Positions 50,773 through 60,987 of a stretch of 64,000 bases of DNA are shown here, one piece after another. A program made the position numbers and the translations under genes. Position 1 is the stretch's first letter. Each line of letters opens with the position of its first letter. The stretch is from Paenibacillus polymyxa (GTDB lineage Bacteria > Bacillota > Bacilli > Paenibacillales > Paenibacillaceae): positions 28,561 through 92,560 of the forward strand of contig NZ_JAGGNR010000036.1 of the NCBI RefSeq assembly GCF_018614975.1, in the 5' to 3' direction. Under the pieces are notes generated by a model. That model did not search any database. It saw nothing but the letters and a program-made list of their open reading frames with translations, and was not told where the DNA came from.

Positions 50773-53700
50773 TTAGCCTCCAGCTCGTGCAAGTTCACGC
50801 ATATTCGCTTCAAACGCTGCAAGCAGTGCTGCTTCTCCAGTCAAGCCTGTCGCCTGAACCCGTTCAATCTGCTCTGTCATACGCTTGAAGTCCTTCGGAA
50901 TAACCCGAACGAACTGGTTCACTGCATCTTGCCAGTTATCCAGAATGCGCTGACCGACAGCACTTCCTGTATTGGCAACATGACGTTGAATCATGCCTCG
51001 CAGATCTGCACTTTCGGCCACATCTTCGATCCGCTCCAAAAGAACCATTTCCAGATTACAACGTTTCAGGAATGTGCCTTCCGGATCATACACATAAGCA
51101 ATACCTCCGGACATCCCTGCTGCAAAGTTACGACCTGTATCGCCCAGTACAACGACACGTCCACCTGTCATATACTCACAACCATGGTCGCCTACACCTT
51201 CAACGACTACTTTGGCGCCCGAGTTACGTACAGCAAATCGCTCACCCGCAATACCACGGATATACGCTTCACCGCTTGTTGCTCCGTAGAGAGCCGTGTT
51301 ACCGATAATGATGTTATCTTCCGCCTCAAACGTTGCTTTCGGAGAAGGCATCACGATGAGTTTACCTCCGGACAGTCCTTTACCTACGTAGTCATTGGAA
51401 TCCCCTTCAACGGTCAAGGTCATGCCTTTAGGTACAAAGGCCCCAAAACTTTGCCCGGCAGAGCCGACAAATTTGAATTTAACCGTATCTTCCGGCAATC
51501 CTGCGAGTCCATATTTGCGTGTGATCTCACTACCCAAAATGGTACCTACTGCACGGTTAACGTTCGTAATTGGGAGCACCGCTTCAACCGGTTGACCGGA
51601 TTCAATAGCAGACTGTGCCAGTGGCAGCAATTGTTGCATATCCAGCGTTTCTTCCAATTGGTGATTCTGATGCTGTGTGCGGTAACGTGCAGAGCCTTCC
51701 GGCATTTCAGGCACGTGCAGCAATACAGACAGATCCACACCTTTTTTCTTCCAGTGATCTACGGCTTCTACCGTTTCGAGGCAATCTGTACGTCCGACCA
51801 TCTCCTGAATGGTGCGGAATCCAAGATCAGCCATGATCTCACGCATATCTTCAGCAACAAATCGCATGAAGTTAACCACATGAGCCGGATCACCCATATA
51901 ATTTTTACGCAATTCCGGATTCTGTGTCGCTACACCAACCGGACAGGTATCCATTTGACATACACGCATCATGATACAGCCAAGTGCAACAAGCGGTGCT
52001 GTAGAGAAACCATACTCTTCTGCTCCAAGCAAGGCTGCAATCGCCAAGTCACGGCCGTTAAGCATTTTGCCGTCTGTTTCGAGGACAACACGGTCACGCA
52101 GATTGTTCAGCATCAACGTTTGATGTGTCTCTGCAAGACCCAGTTCCCAAGGCATACCTGCGTGGCGAATCGAACCTTGTGGTGATGCACCTGTACCACC
52201 GTCATAACCGCTGACGAGGATAATATCGGCACGGCCTTTGGCTACACCAGCTGCGATGGTACCCACGCCCACTTCCGATACAAGCTTCACGTTAATCTCA
52301 GCACGCGGATTGGCATTTTTCAAGTCATAGATCAACTCTGCCAGATCCTCAATCGAGTAGATATCGTGATGCGGTGGTGGCGAGATCAGACCTACACCTG
52401 GTGTAGATCCACGAACTTCAGCAACCCAAGGATACACTTTGCGTCCTGGCAGCTGTCCGCCTTCACCCGGTTTTGCTCCCTGTGCCATTTTGATCTGAAT
52501 CTCATCGGCATTAACCAAATAGTTGGATGTAACACCAAAACGTCCGGATGCTACCTGTTTAATCGCACTGCGACGGGAATCCCCGTTGCTATCTTTAATG
52601 AAGCGAGCCGGATCTTCTCCGCCTTCACCCGTATTGGATTTACCACCCACACGGTTCATAGCAATGGCAAGATCTTCATGCGCCTCTTTACTGATCGAAC
52701 CGAAGGACATTGCACCTGTTTTGAAACGACGCATGATATCTTCTACGGATTCAACTTCTTCGAGTGGAATGGAATCTCCAACCGGTTTCAATTTCAGCAT
52801 GGAGCGAATGGTCAACAGTTGATCATTCTCACCTTGCACAAGTTTGGAATATTTTTTATACAGCTTGTAATCCCCGGTACGAACTGCGTGTTGCAACGTA
52901 TGAATGGTTTGCGGATTGAACAGATGCTCTTCTCCGTCGTTACGCCATTGATAATCCCCACCGGAATCCAATACTTTATCGTTACCGTCTTTTTCCGTAA
53001 AGGCACGGTTATGATGTGTCAGCGCTTCGGCTGCCACTTCTTCCAACCCAATTCCACCGATACGGGAAGGTGTCCAGGTAAAGTAACGGTCAACGAAGTC
53101 TGATTTCAGACCCACCGCTTCGAAGATTTGAGCTCCACGATACGATTGAATCGTAGAAATCCCCATTTTGGACAACACTTTAGTAACGCCTTTGGTAGCT
53201 GCTTTAATGTAGTTTTTCACTGCCTTCTCATGCGAGATGCCACGCAGCAACCCTTGCTGAATCATATCATCCAGCGTTTCAAAGGCCAGATAAGGGTTCA
53301 CCGCACTTACACCGTAACCGAGCAGCAATGCGTAGTGGTGAATATCACGCGGCTCTGCTGATTCAAGCATAATGCTGACTTTCGTTCTGGTTCCCTGGCG
53401 AATCAGATGGTGATGCAGACCTGCTACAGCAAGCAATGCAGGAATGGCAGCATTCTCTGCGTCCACCCCGCGATCAGACAGGATCAGAATGTTATGACCT
53501 TTGTCGATGACACGATCCGCAGCTTCGAAGAGCAAATCCATCGCTTTGCGTAGTCCTTCTGCTCCTTCCGCAGCGGTGAAGAAGATTGGAATCGTCATGG
53601 AGCGGAAGCCTGGGCGACGCACATGGCGAATCTTCGCAAAGTCTTCATTGGATAATACCGGTGTATCCAGACGGATCTGGCGACAGCTCTCCGGTTCAGG

Positions 53701-55371
53701 GTTCAGCAAGTTGCGCTCAGGACCAATGGTTGTGGCCGTAGACGTTACAATCTCTTCACGGATTGCATCGATTGGCGGATTGGTAACCTGGGCGAACATC
53801 TGTTTAAAGTAGTTGTACAGGCGCTGCGGACGATCCGACAGCACAGCCAGCGGTGCATCATAACCCATCGAACCCGTAGCTTCCATACCTGTTGTTGCCA
53901 TGGGCTCCAGGATTTTACGCAGTTCTTCAAATGTATAACCATATGCCAGCTGAAGCTGGGTCACGTTATCATGTTTTGGATCCGGAAGTTCCGGTGCTTC
54001 CGGCAATTCGCTCAGATCCATCAAATGCTCATCAAGCCAATCCTGATACGGATTCTCGGCTGCAATGATTGCTTTTACTTCCTCATCCGCGATGATGCGG
54101 CCTTCTTGTGTATCCACAAGCAACATCCGACCTGGACGCAAACGATCTTTGTACAGGATCTCTTCCGGCGCGATATCAAGTACCCCAACTTCTGAGGACA
54201 GGATAATCCGGTCATCCTTGGTTACATAATAACGAGCTGGACGCAAACCGTTACGGTCAAGTGTTGCACCAATTTGCAAACCATCTGTGAAGGCCATTGC
54301 TGCTGGTCCATCCCAAGGCTCCATCATTGTGCTGTGATATTCATAAAACGCCTTTTTGGCAGGGTCCATGCCCTCATCTGTACTCCAAGGTTCAGGGACC
54401 ATCATCATGGCCACGTGTGGCAGAGAACGGCCGCTCAGATACAGGAACTCCAGCGTATTATCAAACATGGCTGTATCCGAACCGTCCGGATTGATGACCG
54501 GTTTTACTTTCGCGATGTCGTTACCGAACAATTCGCTCTCGAACAAGGACTGCCGCGCATGCATCCAGTTCACGTTACCACGCATCGTGTTGATCTCACC
54601 GTTGTGGATCATGAAGCGATACGGGTGGGCACGTTCCCAGCTTGGGAAGGTGTTCGTACTGAAACGGGAATGCACAAGTGCAATAGCCGATTCAACGAGA
54701 TCTTGCTGCAGATCCAGATAGAACTCTCCCACCTGCTCCGTTGTGAGCATGCCTTTATATACAATTTTGCGACAAGACAAGCTCGGAAGGTAGAATGAAC
54801 CGCCTTCTGCCTCATCTGCCGAATAACGAATAGCCAGCTCAGCACGTCTGCGAATAACATACAGCTTACGCTCAAATCCAAGCTCATCCTTCACATCTGC
54901 GGATCTTCCAATAAACACCTGTCTTACATAAGGTTTCGCTGCAAGTGCAGAACGGCCAAGCATTTCATCAAAAGTAGGAACATCCCGGAAACCCAGGCAC
55001 GTCTGTCCTTCTTCTTCAATAATCTTCTTAAGACTCTCTTCATGCGCACTGCGGATGGCAGGGTCCTGGGAAAGGAACAACATTCCTACGCCATAGAAGC
55101 CCTGTTCAGGCAATGCAAAACCAAGACGTTCCGCTTCCTGTGCAAAATAGCGATGTGGAATCTGAATCAGGATACCTGCTCCGTCACCGGAATTCGGTTC
55201 ACTTCCCTGTCCTCCACGGTGCTCCATGTTACTGAGCATGGTCAGTGCCTGACTAACGATATCGTGTGAAGGTACTCCTTTGATGTTGGCAACAAAACCC
55301 ATTCCGCATGCGTCTTTTTCGAACTGCGGGTCATACAGACCCTGTTTTGGAGGTAATCCGATGTGTCTCAT
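50773..55371 (-). CDS. gltB: Glutamate synthase large subunit (NADPH-GOGAT)
   Basis: Makes two glutamates from glutamine and 2-oxoglutarate. The 1532-residue protein has the class II amidotransferase domain with the nucleophile Cys at residue 22 (EKDACGMGF), preceded by a short prosequence MRHIGLPPKQGLYDPQF. It then has the central domain, the FMN-binding synthase domain (GGKSNTGEGGEDPARF near 920, GYDGGTGASPQ near 1080), the 3Fe-4S cysteines (CIMMRVCQMDTCPVG near 1150) and the C-terminal beta-helix domain with repeated G-x-x-G-x-x-x-G motifs. The start at 55371 is set by AAAGG upstream. The small subunit gene gltD is not beside it. A ~270-base leader and a 670-base gap precede it, with no clear known regulator site. 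Confidence 0.95.
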   Translation of the reverse strand: MRHIGLPPKQGLYDPQFEKDACGMGFVANIKGVPSHDIVSQALTMLSNMEHRGGQGSEPNSGDGAGILIQIPHRYFAQEAERLGFALPEQGFYGVGMLFLSQDPAIRSAHEESLKKIIEEEGQTCLGFRDVPTFDEMLGRSALAAKPYVRQVFIGRSADVKDELGFERKLYVIRRRAELAIRYSADEAEGGSFYLPSLSCRKIVYKGMLTTEQVGEFYLDLQQDLVESAIALVHSRFSTNTFPSWERAHPYRFMIHNGEINTMRGNVNWMHARQSLFESELFGNDIAKVKPVINPDGSDTAMFDNTLEFLYLSGRSLPHVAMMMVPEPWSTDEGMDPAKKAFYEYHSTMMEPWDGPAAMAFTDGLQIGATLDRNGLRPARYYVTKDDRIILSSEVGVLDIAPEEILYKDRLRPGRMLLVDTQEGRIIADEEVKAIIAAENPYQDWLDEHLMDLSELPEAPELPDPKHDNVTQLQLAYGYTFEELRKILEPMATTGMEATGSMGYDAPLAVLSDRPQRLYNYFKQMFAQVTNPPIDAIREEIVTSTATTIGPERNLLNPEPESCRQIRLDTPVLSNEDFAKIRHVRRPGFRSMTIPIFFTAAEGAEGLRKAMDLLFEAADRVIDKGHNILILSDRGVDAENAAIPALLAVAGLHHHLIRQGTRTKVSIMLESAEPRDIHHYALLLGYGVSAVNPYLAFETLDDMIQQGLLRGISHEKAVKNYIKAATKGVTKVLSKMGISTIQSYRGAQIFEAVGLKSDFVDRYFTWTPSRIGGIGLEEVAAEALTHHNRAFTEKDGNDKVLDSGGDYQWRNDGEEHLFNPQTIHTLQHAVRTGDYKLYKKYSKLVQGENDQLLTIRSMLKLKPVGDSIPLEEVESVEDIMRRFKTGAMSFGSISKEAHEDLAIAMNRVGGKSNTGEGGEDPARFIKDSNGDSRRSAIKQVASGRFGVTSNYLVNADEIQIKMAQGAKPGEGGQLPGRKVYPWVAEVRGSTPGVGLISPPPHHDIYSIEDLAELIYDLKNANPRAEINVKLVSEVGVGTIAAGVAKGRADIILVSGYDGGTGASPQGSIRHAGMPWELGLAETHQTLMLNNLRDRVVLETDGKMLNGRDLAIAALLGAEEYGFSTAPLVALGCIMMRVCQMDTCPVGVATQNPELRKNYMGDPAHVVNFMRFVAEDMREIMADLGFRTIQEMVGRTDCLETVEAVDHWKKKGVDLSVLLHVPEMPEGSARYRTQHQNHQLEETLDMQQLLPLAQSAIESGQPVEAVLPITNVNRAVGTILGSEITRKYGLAGLPEDTVKFKFVGSAGQSFGAFVPKGMTLTVEGDSNDYVGKGLSGGKLIVMPSPKATFEAEDNIIIGNTALYGATSGEAYIRGIAGERFAVRNSGAKVVVEGVGDHGCEYMTGGRVVVLGDTGRNFAAGMSGGIAYVYDPEGTFLKRCNLEMVLLERIEDVAESADLRGMIQRHVANTGSAVGQRILDNWQDAVNQFVRVIPKDFKRMTEQIERVQATGLTGEAALLAAFEANMRELARAGG

Positions 55372-55914
55372 GGAACGCAACCTTTCTATAATGAAGTATT
55401 TCGGAAAGATCAAGAACATAGGCAACAGGCAACAATGAAACGGGAGGAGCTGGCCTTTCGCTTGCGATAGAGCCTGCTAGATAGAAGAGGTGACAGCATG
55501 AGACTGTCAAAAATAATGCCTGCTATTGGGCAGAAGCCATTGAATGAGATGAGCTGATCCGGACGATCCGGCAAACAGCATGTATAAATCAACACGCAGT
55601 CGCTGGCACGGCTACTGAAATGGAGCGACGTTTTTTCGATATAGTTCTATTATTTTAACACCGACCTAACATCAGCGCAATTTAAACTTTTTAATACCTC
55701 TGATAAGAAATGTTTTGCAGTACAGCTTTACAGTAATGACGTTTAAACTCATCTCTTTTTCGAATAATTATACACTTTTTAAGCCAGAGTACAACTGAAT
55801 TAAATTACTGACAGAAGAAAATCGTTCCATGTGTGGCCTGTGTTTAATCAGAATTCCACCAAATTTTCACTGCTTAAGCCAGCGAATCTTTACTTCGCTA
55901 TGCATTTGTATACA
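55372..55914. other. Long intergenic region upstream of gltB
   Basis: No gene, RNA family or convincing promoter was seen in these 540 bases. An AT-rich stretch with TGTTAAAATAATAGAAC near 55635-55655 (minus strand) could hold the gltB promoter, which would give a leader of about 270 bases. Confidence 0.4.
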
Positions 55915-55953
55915 AAATAGCCTGCAACCCCTTTTTGGGGTCACAGGCTATTT
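55915..55953. terminator. Terminator of the YhgE gene
   Basis: AAATAGCCTG/CAGGCTATTT with an inner ACCCC/GGGGT and a T5 loop. On the minus strand it ends in TTTTGT. It sits 90 bases past the YhgE stop and may also act on the plus strand. Confidence 0.78.
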
Positions 55954-56043
55954 GCACTATTTGACTACTATATTGCATAATTTCACTACAAGAAAATAAA
56001 GTTTTTTTTCAAAAATATGATCCTGCTGAAGATCAGGTTCGAC

Positions 56044-58326
56044 TTATACCGTCACAACTTGACCAGAATCAGCGAGTTCCGTTTCTTTTTTCGGACGTCT
56101 GCCATTCCAAAGGAAGTAAGCAAGCGTCAGCAGAATGGATACACCGGCATAGATACTAAGAATTCCTGCCTGATGCCACATCACATCCAGATTACCACTC
56201 GATACAACAGCCTTGAAGCCCATAATGCTGTGCGTCATTGGCAACCAAGGGCTAAATGCTTGAAGCCACGATGGAATCAGTTCAACCGGGAAGGTTCCCG
56301 CACTAGCCGCAAGTTGGAAGACCAGCAGTAGAATGACAACATAACGTCCAGGCAGATCCAGCCAAGTCACAAGTGCCTGAACAATCAACATGAAGGTCAG
56401 TCCCGTGATAATGGTGAACAGATAGAACAGCCCTACGCTGTGCGTCTCCAGTCCAAGACCGTATAACATGAAACTTGCCACGATAACTGATTGGAAAATA
56501 CTCACAGACCCAAATACCAGTGTCCGGCTGACAAAACGATTCCAGCCTGTTGCACCAGGTACGGACGTTTCCCGCATTTTCAATACAATCGTGGAAATCA
56601 AAGATCCCACAAACAGACCGATCGACAGGAAGAAAGGTGTCAATCCTGTACCATAATTGCTCACGTTCTCTGCTGTGTTCTCCGAGGAGTTCACCGGTTC
56701 AGCGAACATGTTCACCACATCATCCGTTTTCTTAACTTCGGATGTTTTCTGCGCGGCATCATTCAGCTTGGTTGCAAGTTCACTTGAGCCATCTTTTAGC
56801 TCGGTAAGACCGTCAGCCAGTTTGCCCGCGCCATCACCCAGTTGCTTGGAACCATCGGTTAGTGAATTAACGCCACCACTTAGTTTACCTACACCCGTTT
56901 GCAGAGCTGTTGTCCCTGAGCCCAGCTGCTTGGCACCATCTGCAAGCAATGTACCGCCACTTGCAGCATCACCCAATTTGCCGCTGAACTGCTTCAGGCC
57001 ATCAGAGAGCTTCGCTCCCCCTTGACTAAGCTGTCCTGCTCCTGCCAGCAATTGCTTCTGACCATCCACCAGCTGGTTTGCACCAGCAAGAAGTTGCTCC
57101 TGACCTCCATGAAGCTCGGCTGCACCAGCAGCCAACTGCTGGTTACCCTGATGCAGTTGATCTGCACCCTCTGCAAGTTTCTGCTCGCTCTCATGCAATT
57201 GCGCACTGCCATCCGCAACAGATTCACTTGCCGCAAGCAGTTTCTGTACATCAGCATTCTCAGCCAGTTCCGGGTTTGATGCAGCAAGCTGTTTCAATCC
57301 GGCGGCTACGCCCTGTGCGCCATCAGCTACCTTGCCACTACCATCTACAGCCGATTGCAGACCTGTTGACAGTGTACCGCTGCCCTGAACGGCACTTTGC
57401 AGACCATCCGACAGCTTTGCACTGCCCTGTTCTGACGATTTCAGACCAGCCTGCAACTTACTTGTGCCATCCAGTGAAGACTGGAGTCCGGTTTCCAACT
57501 TGGCGCTGCCATCCTTCAACTGATCTGCTCCGCTCTGAAGCTGGCTCGATGCGGCTTCCTGAAGCTGTTGCAGACCGGATACAAGATTTGATGTTCCACT
57601 TTCAAGCTTGGTTGCCCCTGTGTGCAACGCGTTAACACCATCACTTAATGGAGAAAGTCCTTCCTGAAGTTCAAGCGTTCCTGATGCAAGCTTCGCCAGG
57701 TTATCCTTGAGCTTAACAGCACCATCATCCAGTTTGCCTGCGCCGGTATTCAGTTCACCCGCCCCATCGCCTGCCTCAGCCAAGCCATCCGATACTTCGG
57801 AGAACTTGTCGAGCAACGTCTCAGCATAGGATTCTGTAACTTTGGCCGAAACCTTCGCTTTCAAGTCCTTAATGGCAGTCTTACCGATCTGTGCACCGAC
57901 AAAGCTGTAATTGCCATTCGGTTCGTAGATCAGATCAGCCGGCTCCGGCTTGTCATCGAGCAATGTTGTTGCTTGGGATGAGAAGTTCTCCGGAATTGTA
58001 ATTTGCATATAATATTTGTCATTACTCATGCCTTCTTTAGCTTGGCTGGCACTGACAAAATCCCATTTAAAATCGGCATTTTTCTTCAGCTCATCCACAA
58101 GATCACTACCTACATGGAGTGATTTGCCCTCCAGCTCAGCGCCTTTATCCAGATTGACAACGGCAACCGGCATCTCATCCACATGACCATACGGGTCCCA
58201 ATAGGCTGCCAGATAGATGCCACTATACAGGATCGGTATAAACATAATTGCAATAACAGGGATCAACACCTTCGGGTTTCTCACGGCCGATCCCACATCC
58301 TTGAAAAACACGGATAAAGATTTCAT
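56044..58326 (-). CDS. YhgE/Pip-family membrane protein
   Basis: A 760-residue member of the YhgE/Pip group (ABC-2-like, related to phage infection protein and EsaA). One N-terminal helix (NPKVLIPVIAIMFIPILYSGIYLAAYWDP), then an extracellular domain up to about residue 180. Next comes a long region of heptad- or hendecad-like repeats L-x-x-G-x-x-x-L-x-x-G (about residues 190-560), predicted to form a rigid coiled stalk. Five to six membrane helices follow at the C-terminus. AAGGGGAG precedes the start at 58326. It is downstream of, and likely controlled by, a TetR regulator; a matching operator-like site lies between. Function unknown; relatives act as phage receptors, lipid transporters or secretion parts. 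Confidence 0.9.
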   Translation of the reverse strand: MKSLSVFFKDVGSAVRNPKVLIPVIAIMFIPILYSGIYLAAYWDPYGHVDEMPVAVVNLDKGAELEGKSLHVGSDLVDELKKNADFKWDFVSASQAKEGMSNDKYYMQITIPENFSSQATTLLDDKPEPADLIYEPNGNYSFVGAQIGKTAIKDLKAKVSAKVTESYAETLLDKFSEVSDGLAEAGDGAGELNTGAGKLDDGAVKLKDNLAKLASGTLELQEGLSPLSDGVNALHTGATKLESGTSNLVSGLQQLQEAASSQLQSGADQLKDGSAKLETGLQSSLDGTSKLQAGLKSSEQGSAKLSDGLQSAVQGSGTLSTGLQSAVDGSGKVADGAQGVAAGLKQLAASNPELAENADVQKLLAASESVADGSAQLHESEQKLAEGADQLHQGNQQLAAGAAELHGGQEQLLAGANQLVDGQKQLLAGAGQLSQGGAKLSDGLKQFSGKLGDAASGGTLLADGAKQLGSGTTALQTGVGKLSGGVNSLTDGSKQLGDGAGKLADGLTELKDGSSELATKLNDAAQKTSEVKKTDDVVNMFAEPVNSSENTAENVSNYGTGLTPFFLSIGLFVGSLISTIVLKMRETSVPGATGWNRFVSRTLVFGSVSIFQSVIVASFMLYGLGLETHSVGLFYLFTIITGLTFMLIVQALVTWLDLPGRYVVILLLVFQLAASAGTFPVELIPSWLQAFSPWLPMTHSIMGFKAVVSSGNLDVMWHQAGILSIYAGVSILLTLAYFLWNGRRPKKETELADSGQVVTV

Positions 58327-58420
58327 GTCATTTTCTCCCCTTAATCTCTCTGCTCCATGAGCAGGAATAACCATAATGAAATACAATGTCGCATTCCAGA
58401 AAACATACTGAAACACGAAC

Positions 58421-58443
58421 TGACCACTTTCCTCAAACGGTCA
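58421..58443. promoter_or_regulatory. Putative TetR operator upstream of the YhgE gene
   Basis: TGACC at 58421-58425 and CGGTCA at 58438-58443 form an inverted repeat. On the minus strand it starts TGACCGTTTGA, close to TGACCGAATGA before tetR. Confidence 0.55.
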
Positions 58444-58451
58444 TTTTAGAA

Positions 58452-58480
58452 CAAAAAAACAACCTGTCTTCCGACAAGCC
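58452..58480 (-). terminator. tetR terminator
   Basis: CTTGTC-GGAA-GACAGG hairpin (one G-T pair) followed by TTGTTTTTTTGTT on the minus strand; separates tetR from the YhgE gene. Confidence 0.75.
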
Positions 58481-58532
58481 TCCCTGCTTGATACGCGTGA
58501 AAATCCTTATATTATAGTAGATTAAATTCGGA

Positions 58533-59114
58533 TTACGTTACAGCAGCAATTCCTTCCATTAAGAAAAGGCGAAAGTAAGTCTTTATTTCCTCTTTGCTCA
58601 GCGGTTGATGTTGTTTGTTCCAGTCTGAGGTGAGTGCAATATACAGGCGAATCATCATAAATGCGACGACTTGCGGATCACAATCTCGAATCTCTCCATT
58701 GTCTTTCGCTTTCTCAAGCTCCTTAGCCAGAAAGTCGGAGATTACTTTCTCCACCTTGTCCAATCCTTCCTTGGCCTGCAGCGTTCCAAAGTCCTTCAGC
58801 TCCTGAGATAACTTAACGAGCAGATCGTGATCACGACGAAACTCTAACAATGCATCCAGTACCCGAAACAGATTATCGAAAAATGCACTTTCCTGATGTA
58901 CTTCACGATGCGCGATGTTCTTCATTTCCTGAATCACTTCTACCAAAATCTGATCAAACAATTGTTCCTTATTGGTGAAAAACGTATAGATCGTTCCTTT
59001 GCCAACGTTCGCAATCTTGGCGACCTGATCCATCGTCGTTGCTTTGTATCCAAACATGGCAAACGACTGGGCTGCTGCATGAATAACCTGCTGTCTCCTG
59101 TCAATCGGAGCCAT
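58533..59114 (-). CDS. TetR-family transcriptional regulator
   Basis: A 193-residue repressor with the TetR HTH at residues ~8-50 (QVIHAAAQSFAMFGYKATTMDQVAKIANVGKGTIYTFFTNKEQLF) and an all-helical ligand domain ending YFRLFLMEG. AAAGGAGGG precedes the start. It lies upstream of the YhgE gene on the same strand, a pairing common in Firmicutes. Operator-like repeats with TGACCG lie in front of both genes, suggesting autoregulation and control of the YhgE protein. The ligand is unknown. Confidence 0.92.
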   Translation of the reverse strand: MAPIDRRQQVIHAAAQSFAMFGYKATTMDQVAKIANVGKGTIYTFFTNKEQLFDQILVEVIQEMKNIAHREVHQESAFFDNLFRVLDALLEFRRDHDLLVKLSQELKDFGTLQAKEGLDKVEKVISDFLAKELEKAKDNGEIRDCDPQVVAFMMIRLYIALTSDWNKQHQPLSKEEIKTYFRLFLMEGIAAVT

Positions 59115-59165
59115 CGTATCCCTCCTTTAATTACATACATTCATTGTTCAATCGGTCTACATAAA

Positions 59166-59196
59166 TGACCAAAAATACAATTCAGTCATTCGGTCA
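59166..59196. promoter_or_regulatory. Putative TetR operator upstream of tetR
   Basis: TGACC (59166-59170) and CGGTCA (59191-59196) as outer arms; on the minus strand the right side reads TGACCGAATGACTGA, a repeat of TGACYGA. It shares TGACCG-NN-TGA with the site before the YhgE gene. The remaining gap to 59498 has an AT-rich stretch but no convincing promoter or other feature. Confidence 0.5.
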
Positions 59197-59498
59197 AAAT
59201 CTACAATACCACCTTCGAAATAAGATTGCAACCCTAACACTTTAAAAATTGTGTTAATATTTTTTAACCTAAATGCAGTGGAAACTCCTTCTGTCGTCGT
59301 CTATAGTGTAAGATGACTCAAACAATACGTATATAAATGAAGTTAGGTTGTCTCATTGTAAGATATATGGTGTAAATATTCATAGAAGAAACATGATTTT
59401 GCGCTTCAATGTATATTCATGTAATAACGCATTCCATAGCTAGAATAAACAATGAATATCTTCATTTTGAATTAAAACTTATGAATAAAGGTGAACTC

Positions 59499-60713
59499 AT
59501 GCGAAAACCAAGAGTGCTCTTATTATCGGAAGGTTTCGGTACCGGTCACACTCAGGCCGCTCATGCGCTGGCACATGGTATCAAAAAAGTCAGTCCACAT
59601 GTTCACAGTCGTGTCATTGAACTAGGGAAATTTTTGAACCCAACGGTAGCTCCACTAATTTTCTCTGCATATCGAAAGACACTATCGGTTCAACCCAAAC
59701 TGGTCAGCCTGTTGTACCGCACGCAGTACAACAAATCATTTAATGGTTTTACCAAGCTGGCGTTGCACCGAATTTTCTATACACAGACGGCACAGGTCGT
59801 ATCCCAACTGAAACCCGATGCGGTGATCTGTACCCATCCTTTTCCAAATGCAGTGATCTCCCGGCTCAAACGCCAGGGTCTGAATATCCCGCTCTATACG
59901 GTCGTGACGGATTATGACGTGCATGGAACATGGATTAATCCGGAAGTGAACAAATATCTGGTCTCAACCCCTCAGGTCAAAGCATTGCTTGAGATCCGGG
60001 GTGTTGATCCCTCCCATATTCAGATCACGGGAATCCCTGTGCATCCAGACTTCTGGGAAGCAGGAGATAAGGTGAAGCTACGGGAAGAGATGGGGCTCCA
60101 GAACATGCCTACCGCGCTACTTATGGGTGGCGGATGGGGACTTTCTTTTGATGAGGATCATATGAAAGCTCTCACGTCTTGGGCAGATCGTGTTCAAATG
60201 GTCTTCTGTCTAGGAAGCAATGAAAAAATGATAGCGAAAATGAAGGAAATGCCTTGCTTCCAGCACCCGAATATTCGTATTCTGGGATATACACGGGAAG
60301 TAAGCAAACTGATGGATGTATCCGATGTGCTGATTACAAAGCCAGGTGGCATGACATGCACTGAAGCACTGGCCAAGGGTCTACCGATGTTGTTCATTCC
60401 TCCGATTGCAGGTCAAGAGGAAGAGAACTGTGAATACTTTGTACAAGCCGGATACGGCCAGGTCATTCACTCTGCCGACGTGATCACCAATCGTTTCAGA
60501 CAATTATGTGAGAAGGCATCCTCTCAAGCTGAAAGCCCGCTGAACGTAGCGCATATTTCAGGTAACCATTCGGCCTATGATCCAAAGTGCTGTGCTCAAG
60601 CTGTTCATAACTTATTGTTCCCGACTACAGCCGAAGTCACAACAACCTCCGTGGAGCGCTTCACAGCAGGAATTGCTGCCACGTCCTTGTCAGGTACCAG
60701 AATACCATTCTGA
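59499..60713 (+). CDS. UgtP-like diacylglycerol glucosyltransferase (MGDG synthase family)
   Basis: GT28-family transferase that moves glucose from UDP-glucose to diacylglycerol, making glycolipids and lipoteichoic acid anchors. The 404-residue protein has the MGDG synthase N-terminal domain (VLLLSEGFGTGHTQAAHALAHGIK near residue 7, AVICTHPFPNAVISRLKRQ near 107, YTVVTDYDVHGTWI near 131) and the donor domain (LLMGGGWGLSFDEDH near 207, VLITKPGGMTCTEALAKGLPMLFIPPIAGQEEENCEYF near 280). AAAGGTG sets the start at 59499. Substrate is inferred from the family; membership in a lipid-dissolving spore or sporulation context is not shown. Its UDP-glucose could come from galU of the EPS operon. Confidence 0.88.
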   Translation: MRKPRVLLLSEGFGTGHTQAAHALAHGIKKVSPHVHSRVIELGKFLNPTVAPLIFSAYRKTLSVQPKLVSLLYRTQYNKSFNGFTKLALHRIFYTQTAQVVSQLKPDAVICTHPFPNAVISRLKRQGLNIPLYTVVTDYDVHGTWINPEVNKYLVSTPQVKALLEIRGVDPSHIQITGIPVHPDFWEAGDKVKLREEMGLQNMPTALLMGGGWGLSFDEDHMKALTSWADRVQMVFCLGSNEKMIAKMKEMPCFQHPNIRILGYTREVSKLMDVSDVLITKPGGMTCTEALAKGLPMLFIPPIAGQEEENCEYFVQAGYGQVIHSADVITNRFRQLCEKASSQAESPLNVAHISGNHSAYDPKCCAQAVHNLLFPTTAEVTTTSVERFTAGIAATSLSGTRIPF

Positions 60714-60784
60714 CGTCTCTATGGACCTATAGAACAGCTCTCACGAGGAATTATAGGGGACAAGACGATTGCTCACGATATACA

Positions 60785-60830
60785 AAGAAGGTTCCCTTCC
60801 AAATTTATGGAAGGGAACCTTCTTTTATTT
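60785..60830 (+). terminator. Terminator of the UgtP-like gene
   Basis: Perfect 15-bp stem AGAAGGTTCCCTTCC/GGAAGGGAACCTTCT with an eight-base loop, followed by TTTATTTT. Confidence 0.9.
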
Positions 60831-60987
60831 TCACTAATTCCACCGTATGATTTGGCAGAAAAAAGGGTAATTTAGAGTATAACGATATTTTAAATAACGA
60901 AATAAAACTACGATTCAGGCTTTTTGAAGGGCCGTGTGATGCACACACAGTTAACTACCCTGCCTGTTTGCAGAATTTACAGGTCGA

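Noticed and set aside
50929..52185. Long plus-strand frame (418 codons) opposite gltB
   Set aside because: Antisense shadow of the well-conserved GOGAT coding region, rich in Cys/His/Thr and without a ribosome binding site.
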